Source: Actinomycetales bacterium
GTDB lineage: Bacteria > Actinomycetota > Actinomycetes > Actinomycetales > Microbacteriaceae
Assembly (NCBI GenBank): GCA_015655255.1
Contig: JAATFJ010000271.1
Location: 1 to 9,196 of the forward strand
DNA length: 9,196 nucleotides
Direction of reading: 5' to 3'
Shown here: positions 1-6,632 of the stretch, one piece after another
Layout: each line of letters opens with the position of its first letter
Numbering within the stretch: position 1 is the first letter of the stretch
Position numbers and translations under genes: made by a program
The notes under the pieces: generated by a model
The model's input: the letters and a program-made list of their open reading frames with translations, nothing else
Databases searched by the model: none
What the model was told of the DNA's origin: nothing

Positions 1-1378
1 CGATCCAGTCGTCGAGCGCGACGACCGTGAGAGCCGCGCGCAGCAGCGACTCCGGTGCCTCCGGGGCGGACAGCCGGAGGTTCTCCGCGACCGTCCCGCG
101 GAGCATCGTCGGATGCTGCGAGACGAGCGCGACGGCGCCGCGGAGATCGTCGAGTGCGAGCGTGCGCACATCCGTCGCCTCCAGCGCGACGGTGCCCTCC
201 TGTGGATCCCATCCGCGGACGAGGAGCGCGGCGAGTGTCGACTTTCCACTGCCGGAGACGCCGACGACGAAGCTCCACGTGCCTGCGGGGAACGTCGCGG
301 AGACGCGGTCCAGTGCGGCCGCCGCATCCGGACGCCCGTGCCGCACCGTCACGGCATCGAGTGCGAGCGTGCCGCCCGGAGGGAGCGCGACGGGTGCCGC
401 CGGATCGTGCACGAGCGGGGGTGCCTCCACGATCGCCCTCACCCGATCCGTCGCCGCGAACGCCGCATCGAGTCCCGCGGTGAAGTCGTCCACCCCGAGG
501 GCGGGCCCGATGAGCAGAATCGCCGTGACGACTGCAACGGCGATCGGGACGGGAGCGGCGCCCGTCGCGATCCCCGCGAGGAGAGGGGCGGCGACCGCTC
601 CCAATTGCAGCAGGGTGAGGGCCGCGGAACGCGCTCCCTGCACACGACCCGCCGCATCGCGCGCCCGGGCGAGGGAGCGATCGGCGACGGCGAGACCGCG
701 CAGCCGCTCCTGCTGTGCTCCGAAGGACAGCACCTCGCGGATCCCCTGGATGTCGTCGCCGAGGTGGGCGGCGAGCTCCCCCCGATCGGCGGCGACCTGC
801 CGTGCGGAGCGCCACGTTGCGCGCTGCGAGGCGAACGGCACGATGAAGACGATCGCCGCGAGGAACGGCGCGATCGTGAACGCGAGAAGGGGACCCGTCG
901 TCACACCGAGCCACACGAGCGCGACCGTCGGCACGACGACCGCCGCGATCGCGGGCGGCAGCGTGTGCGCGAAGAACACCTCGATCCGGTCGATGTCGCG
1001 CGTCGCGCGCGTCGTCAGCTCGGATCCGGCCTTCCCTGCCGTCGCCGCGGGAGCCTGAGGCACGAGCCGCGTGAAGAACAGCTCGCGCAGTCGCTGCAGC
1101 GCCGTGAAGGCGACCCAGTGCCCCGCGTAGTGCTCGAGGTAGCGGAGGAAGGCCTTCGTGAGCGCGATGCCGCCGAGCACAGCGATGAGGATCGGGACCG
1201 AGACAACCCCTCCTGTCGCGGCGCGGCCGATCGCCATCGCCGCGACGACGAAGAGCGCGACGCCGAGGAGCTGATTCGCGATGCGCGCGAGCACGGAGAG
1301 GCCGAGCGTGGGCAGGAGGCGCTTCGTGTGCCCGATGAGCCAGCGGGCCAGATCGATCCTTCTCGTCTCGGCGGTCAC
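1..1378 (-). CDS. ABC exporter half-transporter, CydC-like (partial, cut by left edge)
   Basis: This is the second gene of a two-gene ABC exporter operon: a fused membrane and ATPase subunit that would pair with the protein encoded just upstream. The frame stays open for 459 codons to the window edge. Hydrophobic stretches near residues 22-52, 60-75, 140-160, 163-183, 254-272 and 275-293 fit a six-helix exporter domain. The ATPase domain starts near residue 338, with Walker A GVSGSGKST at 373-381 and the Q-loop glutamine at 421 (LVSQHPTM). The LSGGQ signature, Walker B and H-loop lie beyond the edge. The GTG start at 1378 overlaps the upstream TGA (GTGA), and a GAGGGGG sequence sits 7 bases before it, which supports coupled translation. 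Residues 119-139 (ELTTRATRDIDRIEVFFAHT) resemble the conserved stretch after the second helix in CydC-type exporters. CydC exports thiols for cytochrome bd assembly, but no cydA or cydB is visible here, so the substrate is not established. Confidence 0.88.
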   Translation of the reverse strand, partial: MTAETRRIDLARWLIGHTKRLLPTLGLSVLARIANQLLGVALFVVAAMAIGRAATGGVVSVPILIAVLGGIALTKAFLRYLEHYAGHWVAFTALQRLRELFFTRLVPQAPAATAGKAGSELTTRATRDIDRIEVFFAHTLPPAIAAVVVPTVALVWLGVTTGPLLAFTIAPFLAAIVFIVPFASQRATWRSARQVAADRGELAAHLGDDIQGIREVLSFGAQQERLRGLAVADRSLARARDAAGRVQGARSAALTLLQLGAVAAPLLAGIATGAAPVPIAVAVVTAILLIGPALGVDDFTAGLDAAFAATDRVRAIVEAPPLVHDPAAPVALPPGGTLALDAVTVRHGRPDAAAALDRVSATFPAGTWSFVVGVSGSGKSTLAALLVRGWDPQEGTVALEATDVRTLALDDLRGAVALVSQHPTMLRGTVAENLRLSAPEAPESLLRAALTVVALDDWI

Positions 1379-3048
1379 GCGCTCACCCCCTCGGGGCTCA
1401 GGGCGACGACCCTGTCGGCGGCGAGGATCGCTCCCGGCCGGTGCGCGATCATGAGCACGGTCCGGCCCTGCGCGAGCCGGTCGAGTGCCGCGAGGATCGC
1501 CGCCTCTCCCGCGAGGTCCACCTGCGAGGTCGGTTCGTCGAGCAGCAGGATGGGGGCGTCCCGCAGCGCGGCGCGCGCGATGGAGAGACGCTGCGCCTGA
1601 CCGCCGGAGAGCAGGTCGCCGTGCTCGCCCACGGGCGTGTCGAGGCCCTGCGGCATCGCCTTGACCTCCTCGCGGAGCCCCGCCATATCGAGCGCCTCCC
1701 AGAGGCGCTCCTCACCGGCATCGGGGGCGGCGATGCGCAGGTTCTCCGCGATCGTCCCGAGGAAGAGGGAGGTGCGCTGCTCCACGACGGCCAGCCGCGC
1801 GCGCACGCTGCCCGAATCCGCCGTCGCGACATCGAGACCGTCGACGAGCACGCGTCCCGCGCGCGGTCGGATATGCGCCTGGATGAGCGCGCTCGTCGTC
1901 GACTTGCCCACCCCGCTAGGGCCGACGAGGGCAACGCGCTCGCCGGGTGCGACTCGGAGGGACAGGCCGCGCAGGACGGGTGCGGCACCCGGCCACCCCG
2001 CCGTCACATCCTCGAGGACGATCGCACCATCCGGCTCGCCGGGCTCATCCGCGGCGGCAGGGGAATCCGCCGTCCCCAGGTGTGCGCTGAGCTGCTTCTG
2101 CGCAGCCCGCCCGCTGATCCCGATATAGAAGAACTGCCCCACGACATCGACGGGGCCGATGACGAGCGTGGCCAGGAGCAGGATCGCGATGCCCTGACCG
2201 AGCGTGAGCTCCCCCGCCGCGACGCGAGCGGTCGCGATGCTCGCCGCCGCGACGACGACGGTGAGGGAGAAGGCCGCATCCACGACGAAGATGAGGAGCT
2301 GATTGCCCGCGAGCAGCTTCATAAGCCCGCGCCGGTGCTCCTCGCCCTTTTCGGCGAGCTCCGCCGCCGTCCTCCCCGCGGCACGGGCGTAGACGAGGGT
2401 GTCGAGTGCCTGGATCGCCTCGAGGAAGGCCGCCGTGAGGCGTCCCTGCGACCGTCGGTAGGAGATGCCGACGGGGCGGACGAGCCGCTGGAACCCGCCG
2501 ATGAGGAGGGGCACGAGGAGCACGAAGAGTGCGAGGCAGCCCGCCGTGAGCGGATCGACGCCGATGGCCATGATCGCGAGGACGAGGAACGGTGTCGTGA
2601 GGGCCGCCGTGATGGGGCCGAGGAATCCCGCGCGATAGTGCGCGGTGCGCTCGGTCGCATCCGTCGTGAGGGAGAGCAGCGAACCGGAGCGACCCGCCGA
2701 TCCCGCGACACCAAGATCGAAGATTCGGCTCACCGTCGCCCGGCGCAGCGCCCGCTCGGTCTCCGCCTCCGCGCGCTGGACGAGCCAGGCGCCCAGCCCT
2801 GCGCACAGTGCCGCGAGCAGGGCGAGTGCGACGATCGCCGCAATGCGTCCCGCGCTCGTTCCGCAGGGATGGTCGATGGCCGCCCCGACGAGGAGGAAGA
2901 GCACGGCCGTGGAGCCCGCGCCGATCCAGGAAAGCGCGGCCTGCGTCCAGACACGGCGACGCGGTGTCGCCGCGCGCACGAGCGGATGGAGGGGGACATC
3001 CGGTGCCGCGTGCGGGTTTCCGCCGGGGTGGGTGGGCTGGCCGCGCAT
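1375..3048 (-). CDS. ABC exporter half-transporter, CydD-like (permease fused to ATPase)
   Basis: A complete 557-residue half-transporter, first gene of the exporter operon, expected to form a heterodimer with the downstream subunit in the cytoplasmic membrane and use ATP to move a substrate outward. About 30 polar residues are followed by six hydrophobic spans (near 36-58, 67-90, 142-163, 167-187, 250-275 and 283-306). The ATPase domain then has Walker A GPSGVGKST (376-384), Q-loop Q424, signature LSGGQ (480-484), Walker B ILLLDE (500-505) with catalytic E505, and H-loop H536. This nucleotide site looks fully competent. The ATG at 3048 has GGGAG six bases upstream. The length is typical of CydD/CydC-type exporters. 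Homology at this level does not separate a CydD from the many actinobacterial exporter pairs for siderophores, peptides or drugs. The ABC exporter class is certain; the CydD assignment is tentative. Confidence 0.93.
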   Translation of the reverse strand: MRGQPTHPGGNPHAAPDVPLHPLVRAATPRRRVWTQAALSWIGAGSTAVLFLLVGAAIDHPCGTSAGRIAAIVALALLAALCAGLGAWLVQRAEAETERALRRATVSRIFDLGVAGSAGRSGSLLSLTTDATERTAHYRAGFLGPITAALTTPFLVLAIMAIGVDPLTAGCLALFVLLVPLLIGGFQRLVRPVGISYRRSQGRLTAAFLEAIQALDTLVYARAAGRTAAELAEKGEEHRRGLMKLLAGNQLLIFVVDAAFSLTVVVAAASIATARVAAGELTLGQGIAILLLATLVIGPVDVVGQFFYIGISGRAAQKQLSAHLGTADSPAAADEPGEPDGAIVLEDVTAGWPGAAPVLRGLSLRVAPGERVALVGPSGVGKSTTSALIQAHIRPRAGRVLVDGLDVATADSGSVRARLAVVEQRTSLFLGTIAENLRIAAPDAGEERLWEALDMAGLREEVKAMPQGLDTPVGEHGDLLSGGQAQRLSIARAALRDAPILLLDEPTSQVDLAGEAAILAALDRLAQGRTVLMIAHRPGAILAADRVVALSPEGVSA

Positions 3049-3139
3049 GTGGTGCTCCCGTTCTCTCCTCTCTCATTCTCTCCCACCTGTTCCCCTCGGT
3101 TCGCGCCTCCTCCCTCTCCTCGAGACACCCACATGTTTT

Positions 3140-3198
3140 CGAGCCACCACCCAAATCACGCAAATACGTGGGCCGCTCGGTAGGAGGTGGGTGGCTCG
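3140..3198. repeat. Inverted repeat in the divergent promoter region
   Basis: CGAGCCACC at 3140-3148 is matched exactly by its reverse complement GGTGGCTCG at 3190-3198, separated by 41 bases. A further three pairs (ACC with GGT) are possible across a one-base bulge. A smaller CACG/CGTG pair (3157-3160 and 3167-3170) lies inside the loop. The arms could be two halves of a regulator site spanning both promoters, or a leader RNA structure. No T-run follows, so it is not an intrinsic terminator. A 9-bp match in GC-rich DNA could also arise by chance. Confidence 0.35.
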
Positions 3199-3286
3199 GC
3201 GGAGGGGAACGGTGAGGCGGAGAGAGCGGAAGGAGACGGAGGCCGAGGGAGCGGCAGGCCTCCACGATGTGCTCAGGACGCTCCGG

Positions 3287-3292
3287 TAGAGT
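3287..3292 (+). promoter_or_regulatory. Candidate -10 element for the glycosyltransferase operon
   Basis: TAGAGT fits the actinobacterial -10 pattern TANNNT and lies 49 bases before the chosen ATG of the first glycosyltransferase. No good -35 hexamer is present 16-18 bases upstream, so this is a weak call based on the -10 alone. If real, it places the transcript start near 3299 and rules out the upstream ATG at 3267. Confidence 0.3.
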
Positions 3293-3341
3293 GGCCAGCG
3301 CCCGACCAGGGCACCCCGTGGCCGACGCATTCGAAGGCAGC

Positions 3342-4700
3342 ATGTCCGCAATACCCCCCGATGACTCGACCGCCTCCTCTGCGGAGCGGATATCGCCCGC
3401 GGCTCCGACGGCGCCCGCCACCGTCCCCGGGCCCGCCGGCGCCGCACCCTCGGCTGTCCCTGAGGGGCCGTCCGCCGCCTCGCAGCCCGGCGTCGAGCCG
3501 ACAGCGAACCCGGAATCGGTACCGACGGATCGCCGTCCCCTCCGCATCCTCATCGGCTGCGACACGTTCTCGCCCGACATCAACGGCGCCGCACGCTTCG
3601 CCGAGCGCCTCGCCGCGGGCCTCGTCGCCCGCGGGCACGAGGTGCATGTCGTCGCCCCCAACCAGGCGTACCGCAAGAGCCCGACCCATACGGAGACCAT
3701 CGAGGGAGAGGAGATGATTCTGCACCGGCTGCCGTCGGTGCGCTGGCCCCCGCACGACTGGCTCCGCTTCGTCTGGCCGTGGCGCGCCAAGCACTACGCT
3801 CGCAAGATCCTCGATGAGGTACAGCCGGACGTTGTGCACATCCAGTCGCATATCGTCATCGGACGCGGGCTGTCCCGCATCGCCCACCAGCGCGGCATCC
3901 CCATCATCGCGACCAACCACGTGATGGCGGAGAACATCCTCGACCATACGACGCTGCCCGACTTCCTCAACCGCGCCTTCGCGCGTGTGGCCTGGGCGGA
4001 CGCCGAACGCACCTTCCGCCTCACGCGTGCCGTGACGACGCCGACGCGTCGCGCGGCGGACTTCCTCGAGAAGACGATCGATATCGATGGGGTGATCCCC
4101 ATCAGCTGCGGCATCGACCGCGCTAACTACACGCCCGTCCTCGGCCCGCGCGAGAAGAACCGCATCATCTTCGTCGGCAGCCTCACCGCCGAGAAACAGA
4201 TCGACGTCATCTTGAAGGCGCTGACGAAGCTCGATCCCGCGCTCGACGTGAGCCTCGACATCGTCGGCGGCGGCGACCAGCGCAAGAACCTCGAGACGCT
4301 CACGCGCGATCTCGACCTCGCCGATCGCGTCACCTTCCACGGGCGCGTCACCGATGAGAAACTGCGGGCCCTGTACTCCCGCGCGAGCGTCTTCGCGATC
4401 GCCTCGATCGCCGAGCTGCAGTCGATCGCGACAATGGAGGCCATGGCCTCAGCCCTCCCCATCGTCGCGGCAGACGCCGTCGCCCTTCCGCATCTCGTGC
4501 ACGACGGGGAGAACGGCTACCTCTTCCCCCCGGGCGAGGTGGATGCGCTCGCCGACCGGCTCACGCGTGTGCTCACCGCGGACCCCTCGGAGTACGAACG
4601 TCTGCAGCAGGCCTCCCTCGATGGCGTCGCCGTGCACGACATCACGCGCACCCTGGACACCTTCGAAGCGCTGTACCGAGACGAACCGCTGCCCGCCTGA
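3342..4700 (+). CDS. GT4-type glycosyltransferase with disordered proline/alanine-rich N-terminal tail
   Basis: A 452-residue retaining glycosyltransferase of the GT-B fold, expected to move a sugar from a nucleotide-sugar donor to an acceptor, probably an envelope lipid or glycan at the inner membrane face. Residues 1-65 are a Pro/Ala/Ser-rich low-complexity tail. The acceptor half begins at 66 (RPLRILIGCDTFSPDINGAARF), and the donor half from about 272 contains FVGSLTAEKQID, GGGDQRKNL and the EX7E motif E358/E366. K285 of the donor site is present, but the arginine normal in VGR is serine here (S280). The ATG at 3342 is preceded by GAAGG four bases upstream. No ATG, GTG or TTG codon occurs in frame between it and the core, so the tail should be translated. 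The gene overlaps the next by one base (TGATG). No signal peptide or membrane span is evident. Donor and acceptor cannot be read from the sequence; a mannosyl- or glucosyltransferase for glycolipid is plausible. Confidence 0.9.
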   Translation: MSAIPPDDSTASSAERISPAAPTAPATVPGPAGAAPSAVPEGPSAASQPGVEPTANPESVPTDRRPLRILIGCDTFSPDINGAARFAERLAAGLVARGHEVHVVAPNQAYRKSPTHTETIEGEEMILHRLPSVRWPPHDWLRFVWPWRAKHYARKILDEVQPDVVHIQSHIVIGRGLSRIAHQRGIPIIATNHVMAENILDHTTLPDFLNRAFARVAWADAERTFRLTRAVTTPTRRAADFLEKTIDIDGVIPISCGIDRANYTPVLGPREKNRIIFVGSLTAEKQIDVILKALTKLDPALDVSLDIVGGGDQRKNLETLTRDLDLADRVTFHGRVTDEKLRALYSRASVFAIASIAELQSIATMEAMASALPIVAADAVALPHLVHDGENGYLFPPGEVDALADRLTRVLTADPSEYERLQQASLDGVAVHDITRTLDTFEALYRDEPLPA

Positions 4701-5932
4701 TGCACATCGTCTTCTTCGGCGATCAGCACCTCGACTCCCTCGGCGGCGCGCAGGTGTCCATGCGCTTGCAGCGTCGCTTCCTCGAAGCAGCGGGGCACCT
4801 CGTCACCGTCGTCGCTCCCCGGATGCACGGCGGATGGACGGGCGGCGGCGCGGTGTCCGAGTCGACCGTGGACATGCCCTCCTTCGCCATCACCCCCGAT
4901 CGGGAGTACTCGATGACGTGGCCGGGCACCCGCACCGACCGTTTCGTCGACCACGCCTTCATTGGGAGACCCCCCGTCGATCTCGTGCACGTGCAGGCGG
5001 ATTTCTGGAGCGCCTTCATCGGCCACCGGTTCGCGCAGCGCAACGGCATCCCCGTCGTGCACACGATGCACAACCGAGTGGATGTGGGGATCGCCGCGCT
5101 CACCCCGCTGGCCGGTCCCGCGCTCGCCGTGCTGAATCTGTGGCGGCGGCGCACGATGCGCGGGATCGGAGACCGCGTGCACGGCAGCGACGGCTGGGCG
5201 TATCTGCGCGGCATCGTGCAGGGATCCACCGCTGTGACGGCCCCGTCCGCGCACTTCGCCCAGCGCCTGGAGCGCACGGGCGTGTTCCCCACCGTCGACG
5301 TCGTATGGAACGGCATCGATGACGGCCTGCTCGATGCGACCCTCGCGGCGCGGCAGGAGCGCCCGGCGGGGAAGCCACGCTTCGTCTGGGTGGGGCGGAT
5401 GAGCCCGGAGAAGCGTCTGCTCCCGTTCCTCAAGGCCGTCGTCGCCTCGCGCGTCGATGCGGAGGTCGAGGTCATCGGTAGCGGCGGCGAACTGCATGCC
5501 GCGCAGCGTATCGCCCGGGGGCATCAGGGGATCCGATTCTCAGGACGCCTCGCGTACCCGCACACGCTCGCGCGCATTGCGGCGGCGGATGCCGTGGTGC
5601 AGACGTCCATCGGCTTCGAGACGCAGGGGATGACGCCCTTCGAGGCGGCGTCATTGGGAACGCCTGCCGTCGTGAGCGATCCGGACATCGCCGCCGAGCT
5701 GCGGGGCGGCCTCTGGGCGGTCCCCACTCCGGAGGGAACGGAGACCCAGCGGATCGCGGCGCTCTCCGAGACACTTCGGCGTGCCGCCGCCGATATCTCG
5801 CGGGGTGCGGCTCCTCGTCCCGATCTGCAGATCGCCGTGGACTTCCGGCAGTCCTCGCGGACCGCGGCGATGCTCCGGATCTATGAACGGGTGCTCAGTA
5901 GCCGGCGAGCACCGAGCTCCCGAACAGTGTGA
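4700..5932 (+). CDS. GT4-type glycosyltransferase, second of a coupled pair
   Basis: A 410-residue GT-B-fold glycosyltransferase, distinct in sequence from its upstream partner. The N-terminal acceptor domain opens with MHIVFFGDQHLDSLGGAQVS, where the GGAQ glycine turn is typical of GT4. The donor domain has WVGRMSPEK (R233 and K238, donor-phosphate contacts in the family), IGSGGE near 259-264, and the EX7E motif E307/E315 in GFETQGMTPFEAASLG. The start codon shares one base with the upstream stop and has no clear ribosome binding site, so translation is probably coupled to the first glycosyltransferase. The two enzymes likely act in sequence on the same acceptor. The last 38 bases overlap the end of the convergent membrane-protein gene. 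Residues 370-410 are basic and serine-rich at the end, which may help membrane contact. The sugar and acceptor are unknown. Confidence 0.9.
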   Translation: MHIVFFGDQHLDSLGGAQVSMRLQRRFLEAAGHLVTVVAPRMHGGWTGGGAVSESTVDMPSFAITPDREYSMTWPGTRTDRFVDHAFIGRPPVDLVHVQADFWSAFIGHRFAQRNGIPVVHTMHNRVDVGIAALTPLAGPALAVLNLWRRRTMRGIGDRVHGSDGWAYLRGIVQGSTAVTAPSAHFAQRLERTGVFPTVDVVWNGIDDGLLDATLAARQERPAGKPRFVWVGRMSPEKRLLPFLKAVVASRVDAEVEVIGSGGELHAAQRIARGHQGIRFSGRLAYPHTLARIAAADAVVQTSIGFETQGMTPFEAASLGTPAVVSDPDIAAELRGGLWAVPTPEGTETQRIAALSETLRRAAADISRGAAPRPDLQIAVDFRQSSRTAAMLRIYERVLSSRRAPSSRTV

Positions 5933-6362
5933 TCACGGAGAAGAACGCGGTCGTCAGCACGGTGACGGCGATGCCGAGCCCGACGCCCGCCGTGCCGTGA
6001 GGGGCGTCTTTCCGGCGGAGCCCGATGATCCCGAAGACGAGGGTGACGACGGCGAGGAGCGCCGTGGCGACGGTGAGGATCGTATTGATCACGACGTACG
6101 TGTAGTAGGTGTCGAAGGTCGGCATCGCCGCGGGGATGAGCACGGTGGTGGCGAGGGTGCGGAGGGCGAAGGCGGCGATCGCGATGATGAGCGCGACCCG
6201 TCCGGCGGTGTTCCCGGGACGTGACACGGGGGCACCGTATGTCGGAGGAACGGGCTGGCCCGCGGGGGAGTAGGCGGGCGGAGCGGCGGAGCCGGGCTGG
6301 ACGGGATGGTACCCGGGCTGTGCGGTGTACGGAGGAACGGAGGGCTGCGTCGGCTCGCTCAT
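5895..6362 (-). CDS. Small membrane protein with proline-rich N-terminus (DUF4190-like)
   Basis: A 155-residue protein. Residues 1-50 are rich in Pro, Tyr, Gln and Gly (PPYTAQPGYHPVQPG, PAYSPAGQPVPPTYG), a cytoplasmic-tail type common in actinobacterial envelope proteins. Three hydrophobic spans follow, near 55-77, 90-114 and 126-151, with a basic RRKD loop after the second span. This resembles the DUF4190 class of short actinobacterial membrane proteins, whose function is unknown; no catalytic motif is visible. The ATG at 6362 has GAGG eight bases upstream. The same frame stays open further upstream to 7010 but only runs antisense to other genes, so this start is preferred. It lies 46 bases after the stop of the 45-residue gene and is probably co-transcribed with it. 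Its 3' end overlaps the convergent glycosyltransferase gene by 38 bp, so no terminator separates them. Confidence 0.8.
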   Translation of the reverse strand: MSEPTQPSVPPYTAQPGYHPVQPGSAAPPAYSPAGQPVPPTYGAPVSRPGNTAGRVALIIAIAAFALRTLATTVLIPAAMPTFDTYYTYVVINTILTVATALLAVVTLVFGIIGLRRKDAPHGTAGVGLGIAVTVLTTAFFSVITLFGSSVLAGY

Positions 6363-6408
6363 GGGGCGAGCCTCACCGCTCGTCGTGGCCGGTGACGGGC
6401 CCGCTCGC

Positions 6409-6546
6409 TCATTCGTCCTCGTCCTCTCGACCCGCGATGCGCGACCAGTCCGTGGGGCGAGGCCCGTAGCCGTCGCGCCGGACGGCGACGGTCGTGCCGA
6501 CGATGGCCCAGAGGGCGAGGGTGGCGAGGAGGAAGAGGAAGAGCAT
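6409..6546 (-). CDS. 45-residue single-span membrane protein
   Basis: A short gene of 45 codons. The protein is one N-terminal hydrophobic helix (residues 1-22, MLFLFLLATLALWAIVGTTV onward), then a basic RRDGYGPRP segment, the residues TDWSRIAGR, and an acidic EDEDE end. The layout suggests an inserted helix with a cytoplasmic tail. Codon use is strongly G/C at third positions, as in the neighbouring genes, which argues for a real gene. No Shine-Dalgarno sequence precedes the ATG. Instead a TAGCGT -10-like hexamer ends 7 bases before it, which would place the transcript start at or next to the start codon (leaderless mRNA). It is first in a likely operon with the 155-residue membrane protein and divergent from the GlxA-type regulator. 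I recall similar short proteins ending near PTDWSR in related actinobacteria, but their function is unknown to me. Confidence 0.7.
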   Translation of the reverse strand: MLFLFLLATLALWAIVGTTVAVRRDGYGPRPTDWSRIAGREDEDE

Positions 6547-6553
6547 GGCAGAA

Positions 6554-6559
6554 ACGCTA
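6554..6559 (-). promoter_or_regulatory. Candidate -10 element for leaderless transcription of the 45-residue gene
   Basis: TAGCGT on the minus strand fits TANNNT and lies 7 bases before the ATG at 6546, the spacing at which transcription would begin at the start codon. The corresponding -35 position (about 6577-6583) falls inside the palindrome at 6575-6588 and is a poor match (TCGTGG), as would suit a regulated promoter. Confidence 0.4.
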
Positions 6560-6564
6560 CGGTC

Positions 6565-6594
6565 GACAGGATTGTGCCACGAGTGGCAGGATAG
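6565..6594. promoter_or_regulatory. Candidate operator of the GlxA-type regulator (palindrome plus direct repeat)
   Basis: The centre is a perfect inverted repeat, TGCCAC-GA-GTGGCA (6575-6588). Read outward, the two arms give TGGCAGGATA on the plus strand (6584-6593) and TGGCACAATC on the minus strand (6579-6570). Both resemble the AdpA half-site TGGCSNGWWY known from Streptomyces, with mismatches at the fifth position and some later ones. In addition, GACAGGATTG (6565-6574) and GGCAGGATAG (6585-6594) form a direct repeat offset by exactly 20 bases, two helical turns, a geometry seen with AraC-type regulators. The site sits between a GlxA-family regulator and a divergent gene and covers the expected -35 of the latter. 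Autoregulation and control of the divergent operon are inferred. Confidence 0.5.
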
Positions 6595-6632
6595 ACAGTA
6601 ATCGAAGGAAAAGCGCCAACCCGGGAGGAATC

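Larger units (their letters stand above)
3049..3341. other. Divergent intergenic region between the ABC operon and the glycosyltransferase operon
   Basis: This 293-bp stretch holds no convincing gene and must contain the promoters for both divergent operons. Positions 3053-3127 are almost pure pyrimidine on the plus strand, so the leader of the minus-strand ABC mRNA would be purine-rich (GAGAG and GGAGG repeats). Positions 3181-3259 are purine-rich on the plus strand, so the glycosyltransferase leader would be purine-rich too. Between them, about 3128-3180, lies the most A/T-rich part of the region, where promoter elements would be expected. I could not find a clear -35/-10 pair there for the minus strand. 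A long frame can be read through part of this region from an ATG at 3267, but that ATG has no ribosome binding site. Confidence 0.6.

Noticed and set aside
113..1600. A 495-codon open frame on the plus strand
   Set aside because: Antisense to the CydC-like gene and rich in Arg, Glu and Asp repeats without any recognisable fold; the minus strand carries Walker A and Q-loop motifs across the same bases.
1441..3183. A 580-codon open frame on the plus strand
   Set aside because: It lies antisense to the ABC half-transporter, whose motifs are all present on the minus strand. The translation is a low-complexity Arg/Glu/Asp-rich string with no domain, typical of an antisense frame in GC-rich DNA.
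3267..3341. Earlier start (ATG at 3267) for the first glycosyltransferase
   Set aside because: No ribosome binding site precedes it, the added 25 residues are not family-like, and the candidate -10 at 3287 lies downstream of it. The ATG at 3342 has GAAGG upstream.
2045..3790. A 581-codon open frame on the minus strand
   Set aside because: It runs out of frame through the ABC gene, the promoter region and the start of the glycosyltransferase. The product is Pro/Arg-rich and without domains.
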